Below, in pieces: positions 1 through 6,362 of a stretch of 10,923 nucleotides of DNA. The notes beneath the pieces were generated by a model. That model ran no database searches, was not told the DNA's origin, and was given only the letters and a program-made list of their open reading frames with translations. How positions within the stretch are numbered: the stretch's first letter is position 1; every line of letters starts with the position of its first letter. This DNA is from Actinomycetes bacterium (GTDB lineage: Bacteria; Bacillota_I; Bacilli_A; RF39; UBA660): assembly GCA_021152765.1 (NCBI GenBank), contig JAGKUT010000011.1, forward strand, positions 1 to 10,923, in the 5' to 3' direction. Made by a program: the position numbers and the translations under genes.

Positions 1-2
1 GC

Positions 3-1415
3 ATAACAGATAAAGAAATTATATCCGCTGATGCTGGAAGTATTGATGGTACGGTATTATCTGATACAGAGAAGAAGCAAAGAAAAGCATTGGTAGAGCA
101 GATAAACAAAAAAGGCTACGAGCAGGTGATGGAAGAAGTTGCATATACCTGGTTCAACAGATTTATTGCGCTCAGATACATGGAGGTAAATAGTTACCTC
201 CCTAGTAAAGTGCGTGTATTTACCGATGAAAATAATGCTTTCAAGCCACAGATTATTGATGAAGCAATCCATATGGAACTCCAGGGTCTTGATATAGAAA
301 AGGTATACGCATTAAAAGAAGCAAATAAAATAGATGAACTATATAAGTACCTTCTGATTACGCAGTGTAATGCGCTAAACGATGTTCTTCCTAGAATGTT
401 CCCTAAGATTGAAGACTATACAGAGTTATTGTTCCCTGACAATTTACTGCGTGAAGGATCTGTAATCCATCAGATGATCGCACTTATTCCTGAAGAAGAC
501 TGGCAGGATGCAGTACAGATAATTGGATGGTTATACCAGTACTACAACACAGAGAAGAAAGACGAAGTATTTGCAGCACTTAAGAAGAATGTAAAAATCA
601 GCAAAGATAATATCCCTGCAGCTACGCAGCTCTTTACTCCTGACTGGATTGTAAGATACATGGTAGAGAATTCCCTTGGAAGACTTTGGGTAGAAGGTCA
701 TCCAGATGAAGAGATAAAGAAAAACTGGAAGTATTATCTTGAAGAAGTAGAGCAGGAACCGGAGGTTCAGACAAAACTTACGGAGATTAGAAAAGAGTAT
801 GCAAATTTAAAGCCAGAGGATATTAAATGTATCGATCCTTGTATGGGATCTGGTCATATTCTGGCATATATGTTTGATGTACTTGTACAGATATATGAAG
901 CATATGGCTATACTACAAGAGATGCTGTGGCAAGTATAGTAGAGAATAATATCTTTGGTCTTGATATTGATGATAGAGCAGCTCAACTTGCATATTTTGC
1001 TGTAATGATGAAGGCATGTCAGTATGATAAGAGATTCCTTAAGAGAGGAATTCAGCCGAATGTATATGCCATTAGAGAGAGCAATGGTATTAATGCATAT
1101 GCATTAGAGTACTTCTGCAATGGAGATAAGAAACTTACTGCTGATATGAATAAGCTTGTAAGCGAATTAAGAGATGCAAAAGAATATGGCTCCATTATTA
1201 ATGTTAGTATGGTTGATTTTGATGCAATCGAATCAAGAATCAGAGAAATAGAAGACGATGTAAATATCGCAAAGTATGAGGTGATGTCTGAAATAGTTCC
1301 ACTGATTAAGGTTGCAAAGAATTTGGCTCAAAGATATGAGATTGTGGTAACAAATCCCCCTTATATGGGAGGAAGTGGAATGTCTGTTAAATTGACAGAT
1401 TTTGTAAAAAAATAT
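3..1415 (+). pseudogene. pglX: BREX-1 adenine-specific DNA methyltransferase PglX, N-terminal part only
   Basis: In BREX phage defence, PglX methylates adenines at a host-specific motif so that self DNA is recognised. The evidence is the characteristic opening with [20 protein letters not shown] (about 132-191), the SAM-binding motif [10 protein letters not shown] (from 834), and the N6-adenine methyltransferase catalytic motif NPPY at 1353-1364 followed by [10 protein letters not shown]. Known PglX proteins are roughly 1,100-1,200 residues. Here about 470 are present, because the start is cut by the window edge and everything after the NPPY region is replaced by AspRS sequence. No other BREX gene (brxA, brxB, brxC, pglZ, brxL) is visible. 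Codons are mixed, with CAG, CTT and GGT common, unlike the CAA/TTA/GGA preference downstream. The piece probably comes from another genome, perhaps a clostridial gut bacterium. The family call is firm; the source is inferred. Confidence 0.88.
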
Positions 1416-2126
1416 AAAGCTTCAGGCTTGGCATTCCTAAAAATAGTAGGGAAAGAATTAAATGGAAGTATAAAAGGATTAAACGAAAGTGAAACAAAGG
1501 ATTTATTTGAAAAACTAAAATTAGAAGAAAACGATTTAATTCTAATTATTACTTCTACATACAAAATTACAAAAACAGCTCTTGGAGCATTAAGATGCAA
1601 ACTAGGTTCAGATCTTGAATTAATTGATCCAACAGATTACAAATTATTATGGATAACAGACTTCCCAGCATTTGAGTGGTCAGAAGAAGAAAATAGATTT
1701 ATGGCTACACATCATCCTTTCACAATGCCTAAAGATAACGATGTAGATAAACTATTAAATGATAAAGAACACTGCTATTCTAAAGCATATGATATAGTAT
1801 GTAATGGATATGAAGCAGGTGGCGGAAGCATAAGAATTCACGACGAAAAAGTTCAAGAAAAAATGTTTGAGGCATTAGAATTAACACAAGAACAAATAGA
1901 AAGTAAGTTTGGTTGGTTTGTAGAAGCATTAAAATATGGATGTCCACCACACGGAGGATTAGCGTTAGGATTAGAAAGATTGATTATGTTATTATGTAAA
2001 ACAACAAACATTAGAGATGTTATGGCATTTCCTAAAACAGCTAGTGCATCAGATTTAATGAGCGAAGCACCAAATATTGTAGATGAAAATCAATTAAAAG
2101 AATTAGGAATAAAACTAGATATATAG
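3..2126 (+). CDS. Chimeric open frame: PglX N-terminal part joined to AspRS C-terminal half (5' partial)
   Basis: One frame is open from the window edge to the TAG at 2124-2126. The first in-window start-like codon is a TTG at 90-92, but the 29 codons before it (3-89) read as normal PglX N-terminal sequence. The true start therefore lies outside the window and the TTG is only a Leu codon. The protein is a BREX adenine methyltransferase up to about 1390-1416 and the C-terminal half of a bacterial aspartyl-tRNA synthetase from there on. The methyltransferase lacks its C-terminal and target-recognition part. The synthetase lacks its anticodon-binding domain and catalytic motifs 1 and 2. Neither half should work alone. 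GC content and codon use change at the same place: by hand count 25 of 60 bases are G or C at 421-480, against 15 of 60 at 2521-2580. A metagenome assembly join is most likely; a genuine recombination is possible but unproven. Confidence 0.85.
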   Translation: MTDKEIISADAGSIDGTVLSDTEKKQRKALVEQINKKGYEQVMEEVAYTWFNRFIALRYMEVNSYLPSKVRVFTDENNAFKPQIIDEAIHMELQGLDIEKVYALKEANKIDELYKYLLITQCNALNDVLPRMFPKIEDYTELLFPDNLLREGSVIHQMIALIPEEDWQDAVQIIGWLYQYYNTEKKDEVFAALKKNVKISKDNIPAATQLFTPDWIVRYMVENSLGRLWVEGHPDEEIKKNWKYYLEEVEQEPEVQTKLTEIRKEYANLKPEDIKCIDPCMGSGHILAYMFDVLVQIYEAYGYTTRDAVASIVENNIFGLDIDDRAAQLAYFAVMMKACQYDKRFLKRGIQPNVYAIRESNGINAYALEYFCNGDKKLTADMNKLVSELRDAKEYGSIINVSMVDFDAIESRIREIEDDVNIAKYEVMSEIVPLIKVAKNLAQRYEIVVTNPPYMGGSGMSVKLTDFVKKYKASGLAFLKIVGKELNGSIKGLNESETKDLFEKLKLEENDLILIITSTYKITKTALGALRCKLGSDLELIDPTDYKLLWITDFPAFEWSEEENRFMATHHPFTMPKDNDVDKLLNDKEHCYSKAYDIVCNGYEAGGGSIRIHDEKVQEKMFEALELTQEQIESKFGWFVEALKYGCPPHGGLALGLERLIMLLCKTTNIRDVMAFPKTASASDLMSEAPNIVDENQLKELGIKLDI
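1392..2126 (+). pseudogene. aspS: Aspartyl-tRNA synthetase, C-terminal half (GAD-domain remainder and motif 3)
   Basis: AspRS charges tRNA-Asp with aspartate in the cytoplasm and is essential. From about 1392 the translation follows bacterial AspRS: the later part of the GAD insertion domain ([12 protein letters not shown], then LGALRCKLG), then [32 protein letters not shown] and [13 protein letters not shown]. The last contains class II motif 3 with the ATP-binding arginine. It continues through [11 protein letters not shown] to a normal C-terminus. Missing are the N-terminal OB-fold anticodon-binding domain, motif 1 and motif 2, all of which precede the GAD insertion in this family. The AT-rich codon use matches the rest of the window, so this half belongs to the main genome, where an intact aspS would be expected. 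The left boundary is uncertain by about 25 bases because both parents have similar sequence there. Confidence 0.9.
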
Positions 2127-2144
2127 TTTTATTCTTTTTTTTTT
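2108..2144 (+). terminator. Intrinsic terminator overlapping the aspS stop codon
   Basis: A perfect 10-bp stem is formed by AATAAAACTA (2108-2117) and TAGTTTTATT (2124-2133) around a 6-nt loop. One C and ten Ts (2135-2144) follow. The TAG stop codon is the first part of the 3' arm, so the terminator is built into the end of the coding sequence. The stem is AT-rich and therefore weak, but the long U-run is typical. Confidence 0.75.
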
Positions 2145-2152
2145 GCTATAAT
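2144..2152 (+). promoter_or_regulatory. Extended -10 promoter for the zinc-ribbon protein and mutL
   Basis: TGCTATAAT is a perfect extended -10 element (TGn plus TATAAT at 2147-2152). It begins at the last T of the preceding terminator's U-run. No good -35 is seen 17 bases upstream (TAGTTT at 2124-2129), which an extended -10 can compensate for. Transcription would start near 2159, leaving a leader of only about 9 nt before the ATG at 2168. Confidence 0.55.
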
Positions 2153-2167
2153 TATATTGGTGAAATT

Positions 2168-2662
2168 ATGAAAAAGAAACTATATTGTAGATACTGTAAT
2201 TTAGAATTTGAAAAAGAAATAAAAACAATGGAAGATACTAGAAATATAACATGTCCAAATTGTAAAAAACAAGTAAGTGATAAAGATAGAAAACCTGAAG
2301 TGGTAACTAAAACTGATAGAAAAGTAGAAAGTCTTGCTTATACATTAATGAATATATATTTTTATTTCTACTTTGTAACATCAACACTCGCATTAATATT
2401 CTATTTTACACACTATATAAAACTATTTGAGATAACAACAATCATCACAATAATAGGCATAGTAATAGATTATCTATTAGGATACACTAGAAACCTATTT
2501 GGAACATTAGGACTATTAATATCAAGTATATTGGGAGTATATATATTAAAAGATACCAAACTAGGAATATTTCTAGGAATAACAGTATGTACATTTATAT
2601 CAAGTTTTATAAAAGTAATAATAAACAAACTATTAAACAGATTATTTAGAAAGTATGGTTAA
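2168..2662 (+). CDS. Zinc-ribbon integral membrane protein of unknown function
   Basis: This 164-residue protein has an N-terminal zinc-ribbon-like knuckle pair, C7-x2-C10 and C29-x2-C32, in about 35 charged residues. A hydrophobic C-terminal region of about 100 residues reads as four membrane helices (roughly 57-82, 86-106, 109-127 and 131-155) and ends in a basic tail. The layout suggests a cytoplasmic metal-binding head on a small membrane anchor. I recognise no family, and this design occurs in many uncharacterised Firmicutes proteins. It has its own promoter directly upstream. The ATG of mutL follows its TAA after two bases, so the two genes are almost certainly co-transcribed and translationally coupled. 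The ribosome-binding site is weak (GGTGAA at 2159-2164). Reality as a gene is well supported; function is unknown. Confidence 0.8.
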   Translation: MKKKLYCRYCNLEFEKEIKTMEDTRNITCPNCKKQVSDKDRKPEVVTKTDRKVESLAYTLMNIYFYFYFVTSTLALIFYFTHYIKLFEITTIITIIGIVIDYLLGYTRNLFGTLGLLISSILGVYILKDTKLGIFLGITVCTFISSFIKVIINKLLNRLFRKYG

Positions 2663-2664
2663 TT

Positions 2665-4443
2665 ATGGCAGTAATAAAAGTAATGGATGAACTCCTAGCA
2701 AATAAAATAGCTGCAGGAGAAGTAGTAGAAAAATGCGCAAGCGTAGTAAAAGAATTAGTAGAAAATAGTATAGATGCTGGATCTAATGAAATAAAAATAG
2801 ACTTAATAGAAGCAGGAACAAAAGAAATAAAAGTAACAGATAATGGTATAGGAATGGAGAAAGAAGACGCTGTTTTAGCATTCCAAAGACACGCGACAAG
2901 TAAATTAAAAACAGAAGATGACTTATATCATATTGAAACATTAGGGTTTAGAGGAGAAGCTTTGGCCTCTATTGCGAGCGTTTCAAAAATAACATTAAAA
3001 ACATGTAAAAACGAAGTAGGAACAACAGTAGAAATACATGGTGGAAAAATAATAAGTGTAGAAAATAGTGATGCAAGAACAGGAACAAGCATATCAGTAA
3101 GAGAACTATTCTATAATACTCCAGCTAGATTAAAACACCTAAAAAGTCTATATACAGAACTTGCGAACATTACAGATTATATAAATAAATTAGCGCTTTC
3201 TCATCCTGATATTAGATTCGTATTAACAAATAATGAAACAACCATATTAAATACAGATGGAAGAGGGAATCTATTAAAAACAATAAAAGATATATATGGA
3301 ATAAATGTCGCTAAAAAAATGCTTAACGTAAGTGCTGAAAATAGAGACTATATGATTAATGGATATATTAGTTTACCAGAAATACATAGATCAAATAGAA
3401 ACGCAATGGTAATACTAGTAAATGGAAGAATAGTAAGAAATCAAGAACTAAATAGAGTAATAAATGATGCATATCATGCATATAAACCAGATAATAGATA
3501 TCCAGTAGTAGTATTAAATATAGAAGTAGACCCATCATTAGTAGATGTAAATATCCATCCAACAAAAATGGATATAAAATTCTCAAATATGGAAGACTTA
3601 TGTAAATTAATAACTGATATGGTAAAAGATAAAATTACAGGAAGAAACCTAATCCCTATAATTAAAGAACTACCTAAAAAAGCAAATAAAGAAGATGTAC
3701 AAGTAAATTTAAATCTAGTAAGAGAAGAAAAAGTACAAACTGAATTATTTGAAGAAAATGAGGAAGCAAAAGGCTTATTTGAAAAACAAGAATTAATATT
3801 AAATACAGATTTAATTAGTGAAGAAGAAACTCCATATGAAGAACACAAAATAGAACCACTTCCAGAACTATATCCAGTAGGCCTAGTACATGGAACATAT
3901 ATAGTATGTCAAAATGAATTGGGAATGTATCTAATAGATGAACATGCCGCAAAAGAAAGAATTAATTATGAAAATTTCTTAGAAAAACTAGGTAAACCAT
4001 CACAAGATAAAATAAGTCTATTATTCCCAATAACAATAGAACTATCAACAAGCGATTACGTAATACTAAAAGAAAATATGGATATACTAGAAAAAAATAA
4101 TATAGAAGCAGAAGAATTTGGAGTAAACTCAATAATTATAAAAGCACACCCAACATGGATACCAAGAGGATTCGAAGAAAAAGTATTAAATAATTTAGTA
4201 GAACAAGTAATTCAAAAACAAAAAGACTTTAGAATAGAAAAATTCAATGAAGAAGCAATAAAAATGTTAAGCTGCAAAATGGCAATAAAAGCAAACACAA
4301 ACATGTCGTTAGAAGAAATGGAAAACATAATAAATGACTTAAGAAAATGTAAAAACCCATACAACTGTTGTCATGGAAGACCATCAATAATATTCTATTC
4401 AAGAGGGGAACTTGATAAAATGTTTAAAAGGAGTGGATTTTAA
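2665..4443 (+). CDS. mutL: DNA mismatch repair endonuclease MutL
   Basis: MutL couples mismatch recognition by MutS to strand removal. This 592-residue protein has the N-terminal GHKL ATPase with the catalytic glutamate E30 in VVKELVENSIDAG, DNGIG (59-63) and GFRGEAL (94-100). The S5-fold transducer region contains FYNTPAR (149-155), NGRIVRN (253-259) and VDVNIHPTK (293-301). An acidic linker spans about 335-400. The C-terminal dimerisation and nicking domain holds DEHAAKERINYE (425-436), the metal-binding endonuclease motif of MutL from bacteria lacking MutH, with Glu where Gln is usual. It also holds SCKMAIKA (536-543) and CCHGRP (568-573). ISLLFP (450-455) sits where a beta-clamp binding motif is usual but lacks the leading Gln. 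Length is normal. There is no mutS nearby; the upstream partner is a membrane protein 2 bp away, and no strong ribosome-binding site is seen, so coupling is likely. Confidence 0.97.
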   Translation: MAVIKVMDELLANKIAAGEVVEKCASVVKELVENSIDAGSNEIKIDLIEAGTKEIKVTDNGIGMEKEDAVLAFQRHATSKLKTEDDLYHIETLGFRGEALASIASVSKITLKTCKNEVGTTVEIHGGKIISVENSDARTGTSISVRELFYNTPARLKHLKSLYTELANITDYINKLALSHPDIRFVLTNNETTILNTDGRGNLLKTIKDIYGINVAKKMLNVSAENRDYMINGYISLPEIHRSNRNAMVILVNGRIVRNQELNRVINDAYHAYKPDNRYPVVVLNIEVDPSLVDVNIHPTKMDIKFSNMEDLCKLITDMVKDKITGRNLIPIIKELPKKANKEDVQVNLNLVREEKVQTELFEENEEAKGLFEKQELILNTDLISEEETPYEEHKIEPLPELYPVGLVHGTYIVCQNELGMYLIDEHAAKERINYENFLEKLGKPSQDKISLLFPITIELSTSDYVILKENMDILEKNNIEAEEFGVNSIIIKAHPTWIPRGFEEKVLNNLVEQVIQKQKDFRIEKFNEEAIKMLSCKMAIKANTNMSLEEMENIINDLRKCKNPYNCCHGRPSIIFYSRGELDKMFKRSGF

Positions 4444-4455
4444 CTACTTCTTTTT
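4426..4455 (+). terminator. Probable intrinsic terminator at the mutL stop
   Basis: GGAGTGG-type 5' arm (core 4430-4436, extended to 4426) pairs with CTACTTC (4444-4450) and the following Ts, using two G-U pairs. The 7-nt loop contains the TAA stop. Only five Ts follow (4451-4455), so it is weaker than the other terminators in the window. Confidence 0.5.
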
Positions 4456-4459
4456 AAAT

Positions 4460-4500
4460 TAGACAAACACATATTCAAAAAACATTAATCCTCATATTAT
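4460..4500 (+). promoter_or_regulatory. Possible promoter for the CotD-like gene
   Basis: Two readings are possible. TAGACA (4460-4465) is 5 of 6 to a sigma-A -35, with ATTAAT (4484-4489) as a poor -10 at 18 bp. Alternatively CATATTAT (4493-4500) matches the CATAnnnT -10 of the mother-cell sigma factors E and K. An ATA lies at 4471-4473, but its 19-bp gap is about one base beyond the usual sigma-E range. In DNA this AT-rich, such matches arise often by chance. Confidence 0.25.
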
Positions 4501-4522
4501 AAACTAGGTAAGGGGGATTAAT

Positions 4523-4813
4523 ATGTTATTTGGAAAAAACAAATGCTGTGATAGACAAATGGGATATGGTATGACAATGATGGATAATTGTTGTACACCA
4601 CAATGTCCAATAGTAGAACCAGCTATAAATAAATGTGTAGAAAGGGAATTCTGCCATGAAGTACAACACGTATGCCCAATACATACACACGTAATAAACA
4701 AACACATCTATAATCATACATACACACCAGAATACTCATGCAGTGAAGAAAATCAAGTAATAAACAATGATCCAGGTTCATGCTGTCAATTTGCTAATAA
4801 CGGATGGATGTAA
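4523..4813 (+). CDS. Cys/His-rich protein resembling CotD-family spore coat protein
   Basis: This 96-residue protein has 11 cysteines, including CC pairs at 8-9, 23-24 and 87-88, and six histidines (45, 49, 54, 56, 61, 65). The central stretch CPIVEP (28-33) followed by HVCPIHTHVINKHIYNH (49-65) has the spacing of the Bacillus CotD core, in which a PIV-P segment is followed by a V-P-H-I-H-P-T-H-x-x-x-V-N-H-H segment. CotD is an inner spore-coat protein. A structural, disulfide-linked or metal-binding surface role fits the composition, but homology is judged by eye on a short low-complexity region. The very strong ribosome-binding site AAGGGGGA (4510-4517), five bases before the ATG, suggests high expression. 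It stands alone between mutL and the next promoter and ends in its own terminator. It could instead be an unrelated Cys-rich metal-binding protein. Confidence 0.65.
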   Translation: MLFGKNKCCDRQMGYGMTMMDNCCTPQCPIVEPAINKCVEREFCHEVQHVCPIHTHVINKHIYNHTYTPEYSCSEENQVINNDPGSCCQFANNGWM

Positions 4814-4836
4814 GACTATTAAATTAGTCTTTTTTT
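4812..4836 (+). terminator. Intrinsic terminator after the CotD-like gene
   Basis: AAGACTA (4812-4818) and TAGTCTT (4825-4831) form a perfect 7-bp stem with a 6-nt loop, followed by Ts to 4836. The stem begins inside the TAA stop codon (4811-4813). The -35 of the next promoter starts two bases after the T-run. Confidence 0.8.
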
Positions 4837-4837
4837 C

Positions 4838-4866
4838 TTGAAATAAAATACTAGAAATTATATAAT
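4838..4866 (+). promoter_or_regulatory. Sigma-A promoter of the P-loop/S51/ASCH operon
   Basis: TTGAAA (4838-4843), an exact 17-bp spacer and TATAAT (4861-4866) give a near-consensus housekeeping promoter. The start of transcription is expected near 4873. An ATG at 4871 is therefore at or before the transcript start and cannot initiate translation, which fixes the first gene's start at 4889. Confidence 0.85.
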
Positions 4867-4888
4867 TATAATGAAAGTAGGAATTATT

Positions 4889-5425
4889 ATGATAGAACAG
4901 TTAAAAAATATATTAAATGAAAATAATAATAAAAGAATATGCATCTTAGGAACATCATGTACAGGAAAAACAACACTAATTGAACAAACTGGAATAGGAA
5001 AAGACATGGATGAAGAAATATTCCCATTATTAACACAAGAAGAGGAAGAATATGTATGTAGAACACCATGGACAAAAGAAATATTCCCATTATTAACACA
5101 AGAAGAGGAAGAATATGTATGTAGAACACCATGGACAAAAGAAATAGGAAACTACATGGATAATTTAGTAAAATCAAAACTAAAAATAGAACCAGGAATT
5201 CCATTGCTTGGAACAGTATTATTAGATTGTGATTTAATAGTATATCTACATATTAATGATGAATTATTAAAGATGCGAACAGAAAAAAGAAATGTAGACT
5301 TTATAAATGCCAAGAACATGCAAAAGGCTATAGAAGAAGACATTAATAATTCAAATATTAAAACAATAACAATAGAAGTGAGTGATGAATATGAAAATAC
5401 TACTAACAAGCACAGGGTTTACTAA
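4889..5425 (+). CDS. Small P-loop NTPase (nucleotide-kinase-like) with an internal 21-residue tandem duplication
   Basis: From the ATG at 4889 the product is 178 residues. An in-frame ATG at 4871 overlaps the expected transcription start, and the AGGA at 4879-4882 suits 4889. A Walker A motif GTSCTGKT is at 21-28 after one beta strand (RICILG), as in small kinases and AAA-type ATPases. A hydrophobic strand ending in Asp, TVLLDCDLIVYLHI (109-122), could supply the Walker B acid, and RTEKR (130-134) could be the lid arginines. This resembles small 'AAA family ATPase' kinases of Firmicutes, but the substrate is unknown. Residues 44-64 are repeated exactly as 65-85, so the parental protein was probably 157 residues; the insertion may disturb the fold. 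The gene overlaps the next by 35 bp, implying coupled translation. Confidence 0.75.
   Translation: MIEQLKNILNENNNKRICILGTSCTGKTTLIEQTGIGKDMDEEIFPLLTQEEEEYVCRTPWTKEIFPLLTQEEEEYVCRTPWTKEIGNYMDNLVKSKLKIEPGIPLLGTVLLDCDLIVYLHINDELLKMRTEKRNVDFINAKNMQKAIEEDINNSNIKTITIEVSDEYENTTNKHRVY
5018..5143 (+). repeat. Exact 63-bp in-frame tandem duplication
   Basis: Unit 1 is 5018-5080 and unit 2 is 5081-5143, identical at every base. The match to the 63-base period extends 5 bases to the left and 3 to the right. The unit encodes 21 residues starting IFPLLTQEEEE and ending PWTKE. Perfect identity, including third codon positions, points to a very recent duplication or an assembly or read artefact. Confidence 0.95.
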
Positions 5426-5918
5426 TCCAAATATAAAAAATAAATTTATAAATTTATTAAATAAAAATGTAAAAGATACAAAAGTTTTATTTGTAATAAC
5501 AGCCGCTCAAGACCCAGATGCAGTAAGAATTTTATCAGCATGTCTAGACGATTTAACAGAATGTGGCATAATTGATGAAAATATAAAAATATATGATATG
5601 CATAAATTATTAATAAAAGAAGAAATGAATAAATATGACGCAATATATGTATGTGGAGGAGATACAGAATATCTAGTAGATAGAATGAATGAAATAAATA
5701 TAAAACCTTTAATACAAGAATATTTAAAAAATGGAGGAATCTATATAGGAGTAAGTGCGGGAACAATAGCCACAAAATCACTAAATCTAATAGAAAATGA
5801 AATAGATGTACACCGTGAAAATGGTTCAGAAAACAAAGAAATTACAACAGAACCAATATTCTTAACAGATAATCAAGCGTTACTAATAACAGATAATGAA
5901 AAATATATATTTGAATAG
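5391..5918 (+). CDS. Peptidase family S51 (dipeptidase E-like / type 1 glutamine amidotransferase-like) protein
   Basis: Family S51 enzymes are serine peptidases with a class I glutamine-amidotransferase-like fold; the model PepE cleaves Asp-X dipeptides. From the ATG at 5391 the protein is 175 residues, beginning MKILLTSTGF. A GTG at 5382 and an ATG at 5385 are in frame, but AAGTGAG (5376-5382) is spaced correctly only for 5391. Visible motifs are FVITAA (34-39), YVCGGDTEYL (86-95) and the nucleophile elbow GVSAG (120-124) with Ser122. DVHRENG (139-145) offers a candidate catalytic His141, and FLTDNQALLI (157-166) is a typical end. PepE itself is about 230 residues; this shorter form matches a compact Firmicutes subgroup rather than a truncation. 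It overlaps the preceding gene by 35 bp and sits 8 bp before the ASCH gene. Activity on dipeptides is inferred only from the family. Confidence 0.85.
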   Translation: MKILLTSTGFTNPNIKNKFINLLNKNVKDTKVLFVITAAQDPDAVRILSACLDDLTECGIIDENIKIYDMHKLLIKEEMNKYDAIYVCGGDTEYLVDRMNEINIKPLIQEYLKNGGIYIGVSAGTIATKSLNLIENEIDVHRENGSENKEITTEPIFLTDNQALLITDNEKYIFE

Positions 5919-5926
5919 GTGATAAT

Positions 5927-6307
5927 ATGAAAGCACTAACAATAAAAGAACCATGGGCAACACTAATAATTGAAGGATACAAAGAATATGAATTCAGAAG
6001 TTGGAAAACAAACTATAGAGGAAAAATATTAATACATGCTGGTAAATCAATTGAAAAAAATCAAGCAAAAAAATTCACAGAATATAATTTAGAATATAGT
6101 TGTGGTGAAATAATAGGAGAAGCAGATTTAGTAGACTGTATAAAAGTAACAGAAGAATTTAATAATAAATTAAAAAAGAAAAATAGTTTAGTATATGGAA
6201 ATAATGGACATGTTGAAAATTATGCATGGAAACTAGAAAATATAAAAAAATATGATAAAAAAATAAAGGTAAATGGTAAACTAGGACTATGGAACTATGA
6301 AAAATAA
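5927..6307 (+). CDS. ASCH-domain protein (PUA-like RNA/nucleotide-binding fold)
   Basis: This 126-residue protein is essentially one ASCH domain. It opens with ALTIKEPWATLIIEGYKEYE (3-22), followed by FRSWKTNYRGKILIHAG (23-39), EIIGEADLVDC (61-71) and the closing GKLGLWNYE (117-125). These are the family's hallmark strand-helix-strand pattern and terminal G-L-W-N/D element. ASCH domains share the PUA beta-barrel. Most are proposed to bind RNA or act as coactivators; some characterised members are RNases or amidohydrolases on modified cytidines, such as N4-acetylcytidine. The substrate cannot be told from the sequence. AGGTGAT (5917-5923) overlaps the TAG of the upstream gene, and the ATG follows three bases later. 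It is the last gene of the operon, and no hairpin terminator is visible after its TAA. Confidence 0.9.
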   Translation: MKALTIKEPWATLIIEGYKEYEFRSWKTNYRGKILIHAGKSIEKNQAKKFTEYNLEYSCGEIIGEADLVDCIKVTEEFNNKLKKKNSLVYGNNGHVENYAWKLENIKKYDKKIKVNGKLGLWNYEK

Positions 6308-6327
6308 AAAAAAGTTTAACAAAAATA

Positions 6328-6356
6328 TTGCAATTAACACAGAATTAATATATAAT
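6328..6356 (+). promoter_or_regulatory. Sigma-A promoter driving the structured RNA
   Basis: TTGCAA (6328-6333), an exact 17-bp spacer and TATAAT (6351-6356) give a strong promoter. Transcription should begin at about 6362-6364. No coding frame with a ribosome-binding site follows before the terminator at 6449, which argues that the immediate product is RNA. Confidence 0.8.
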
Positions 6357-6362
6357 TAAAGT

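Noticed and set aside
90..92. TTG as the start codon of the first gene
   Set aside because: The frame is open to the window edge, and the upstream residues ([12 protein letters not shown] and following) continue the PglX N-terminus.
3..2126. A novel natural fusion of a BREX methyltransferase with a tRNA synthetase
   Set aside because: Both halves are incomplete, AspRS lacks two of its three catalytic motifs, composition changes at the joint, and the joint sits in a short sequence plausibly shared by both parents. A join artefact explains all of this; kept only as a flagged chimera.
3368..3848. Open frames on the minus strand inside mutL and other genes
   Set aside because: They lie wholly within strong coding regions, have Leu/Ile/Phe-rich translations typical of the antisense of AT-rich genes, and lack ribosome-binding sites.
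5391..5918. Truncated S51 peptidase pseudogene because it is shorter than PepE
   Set aside because: The nucleophile elbow and the typical C-terminal TDNQALLI-DN segment are both present, which fits a naturally compact subgroup.
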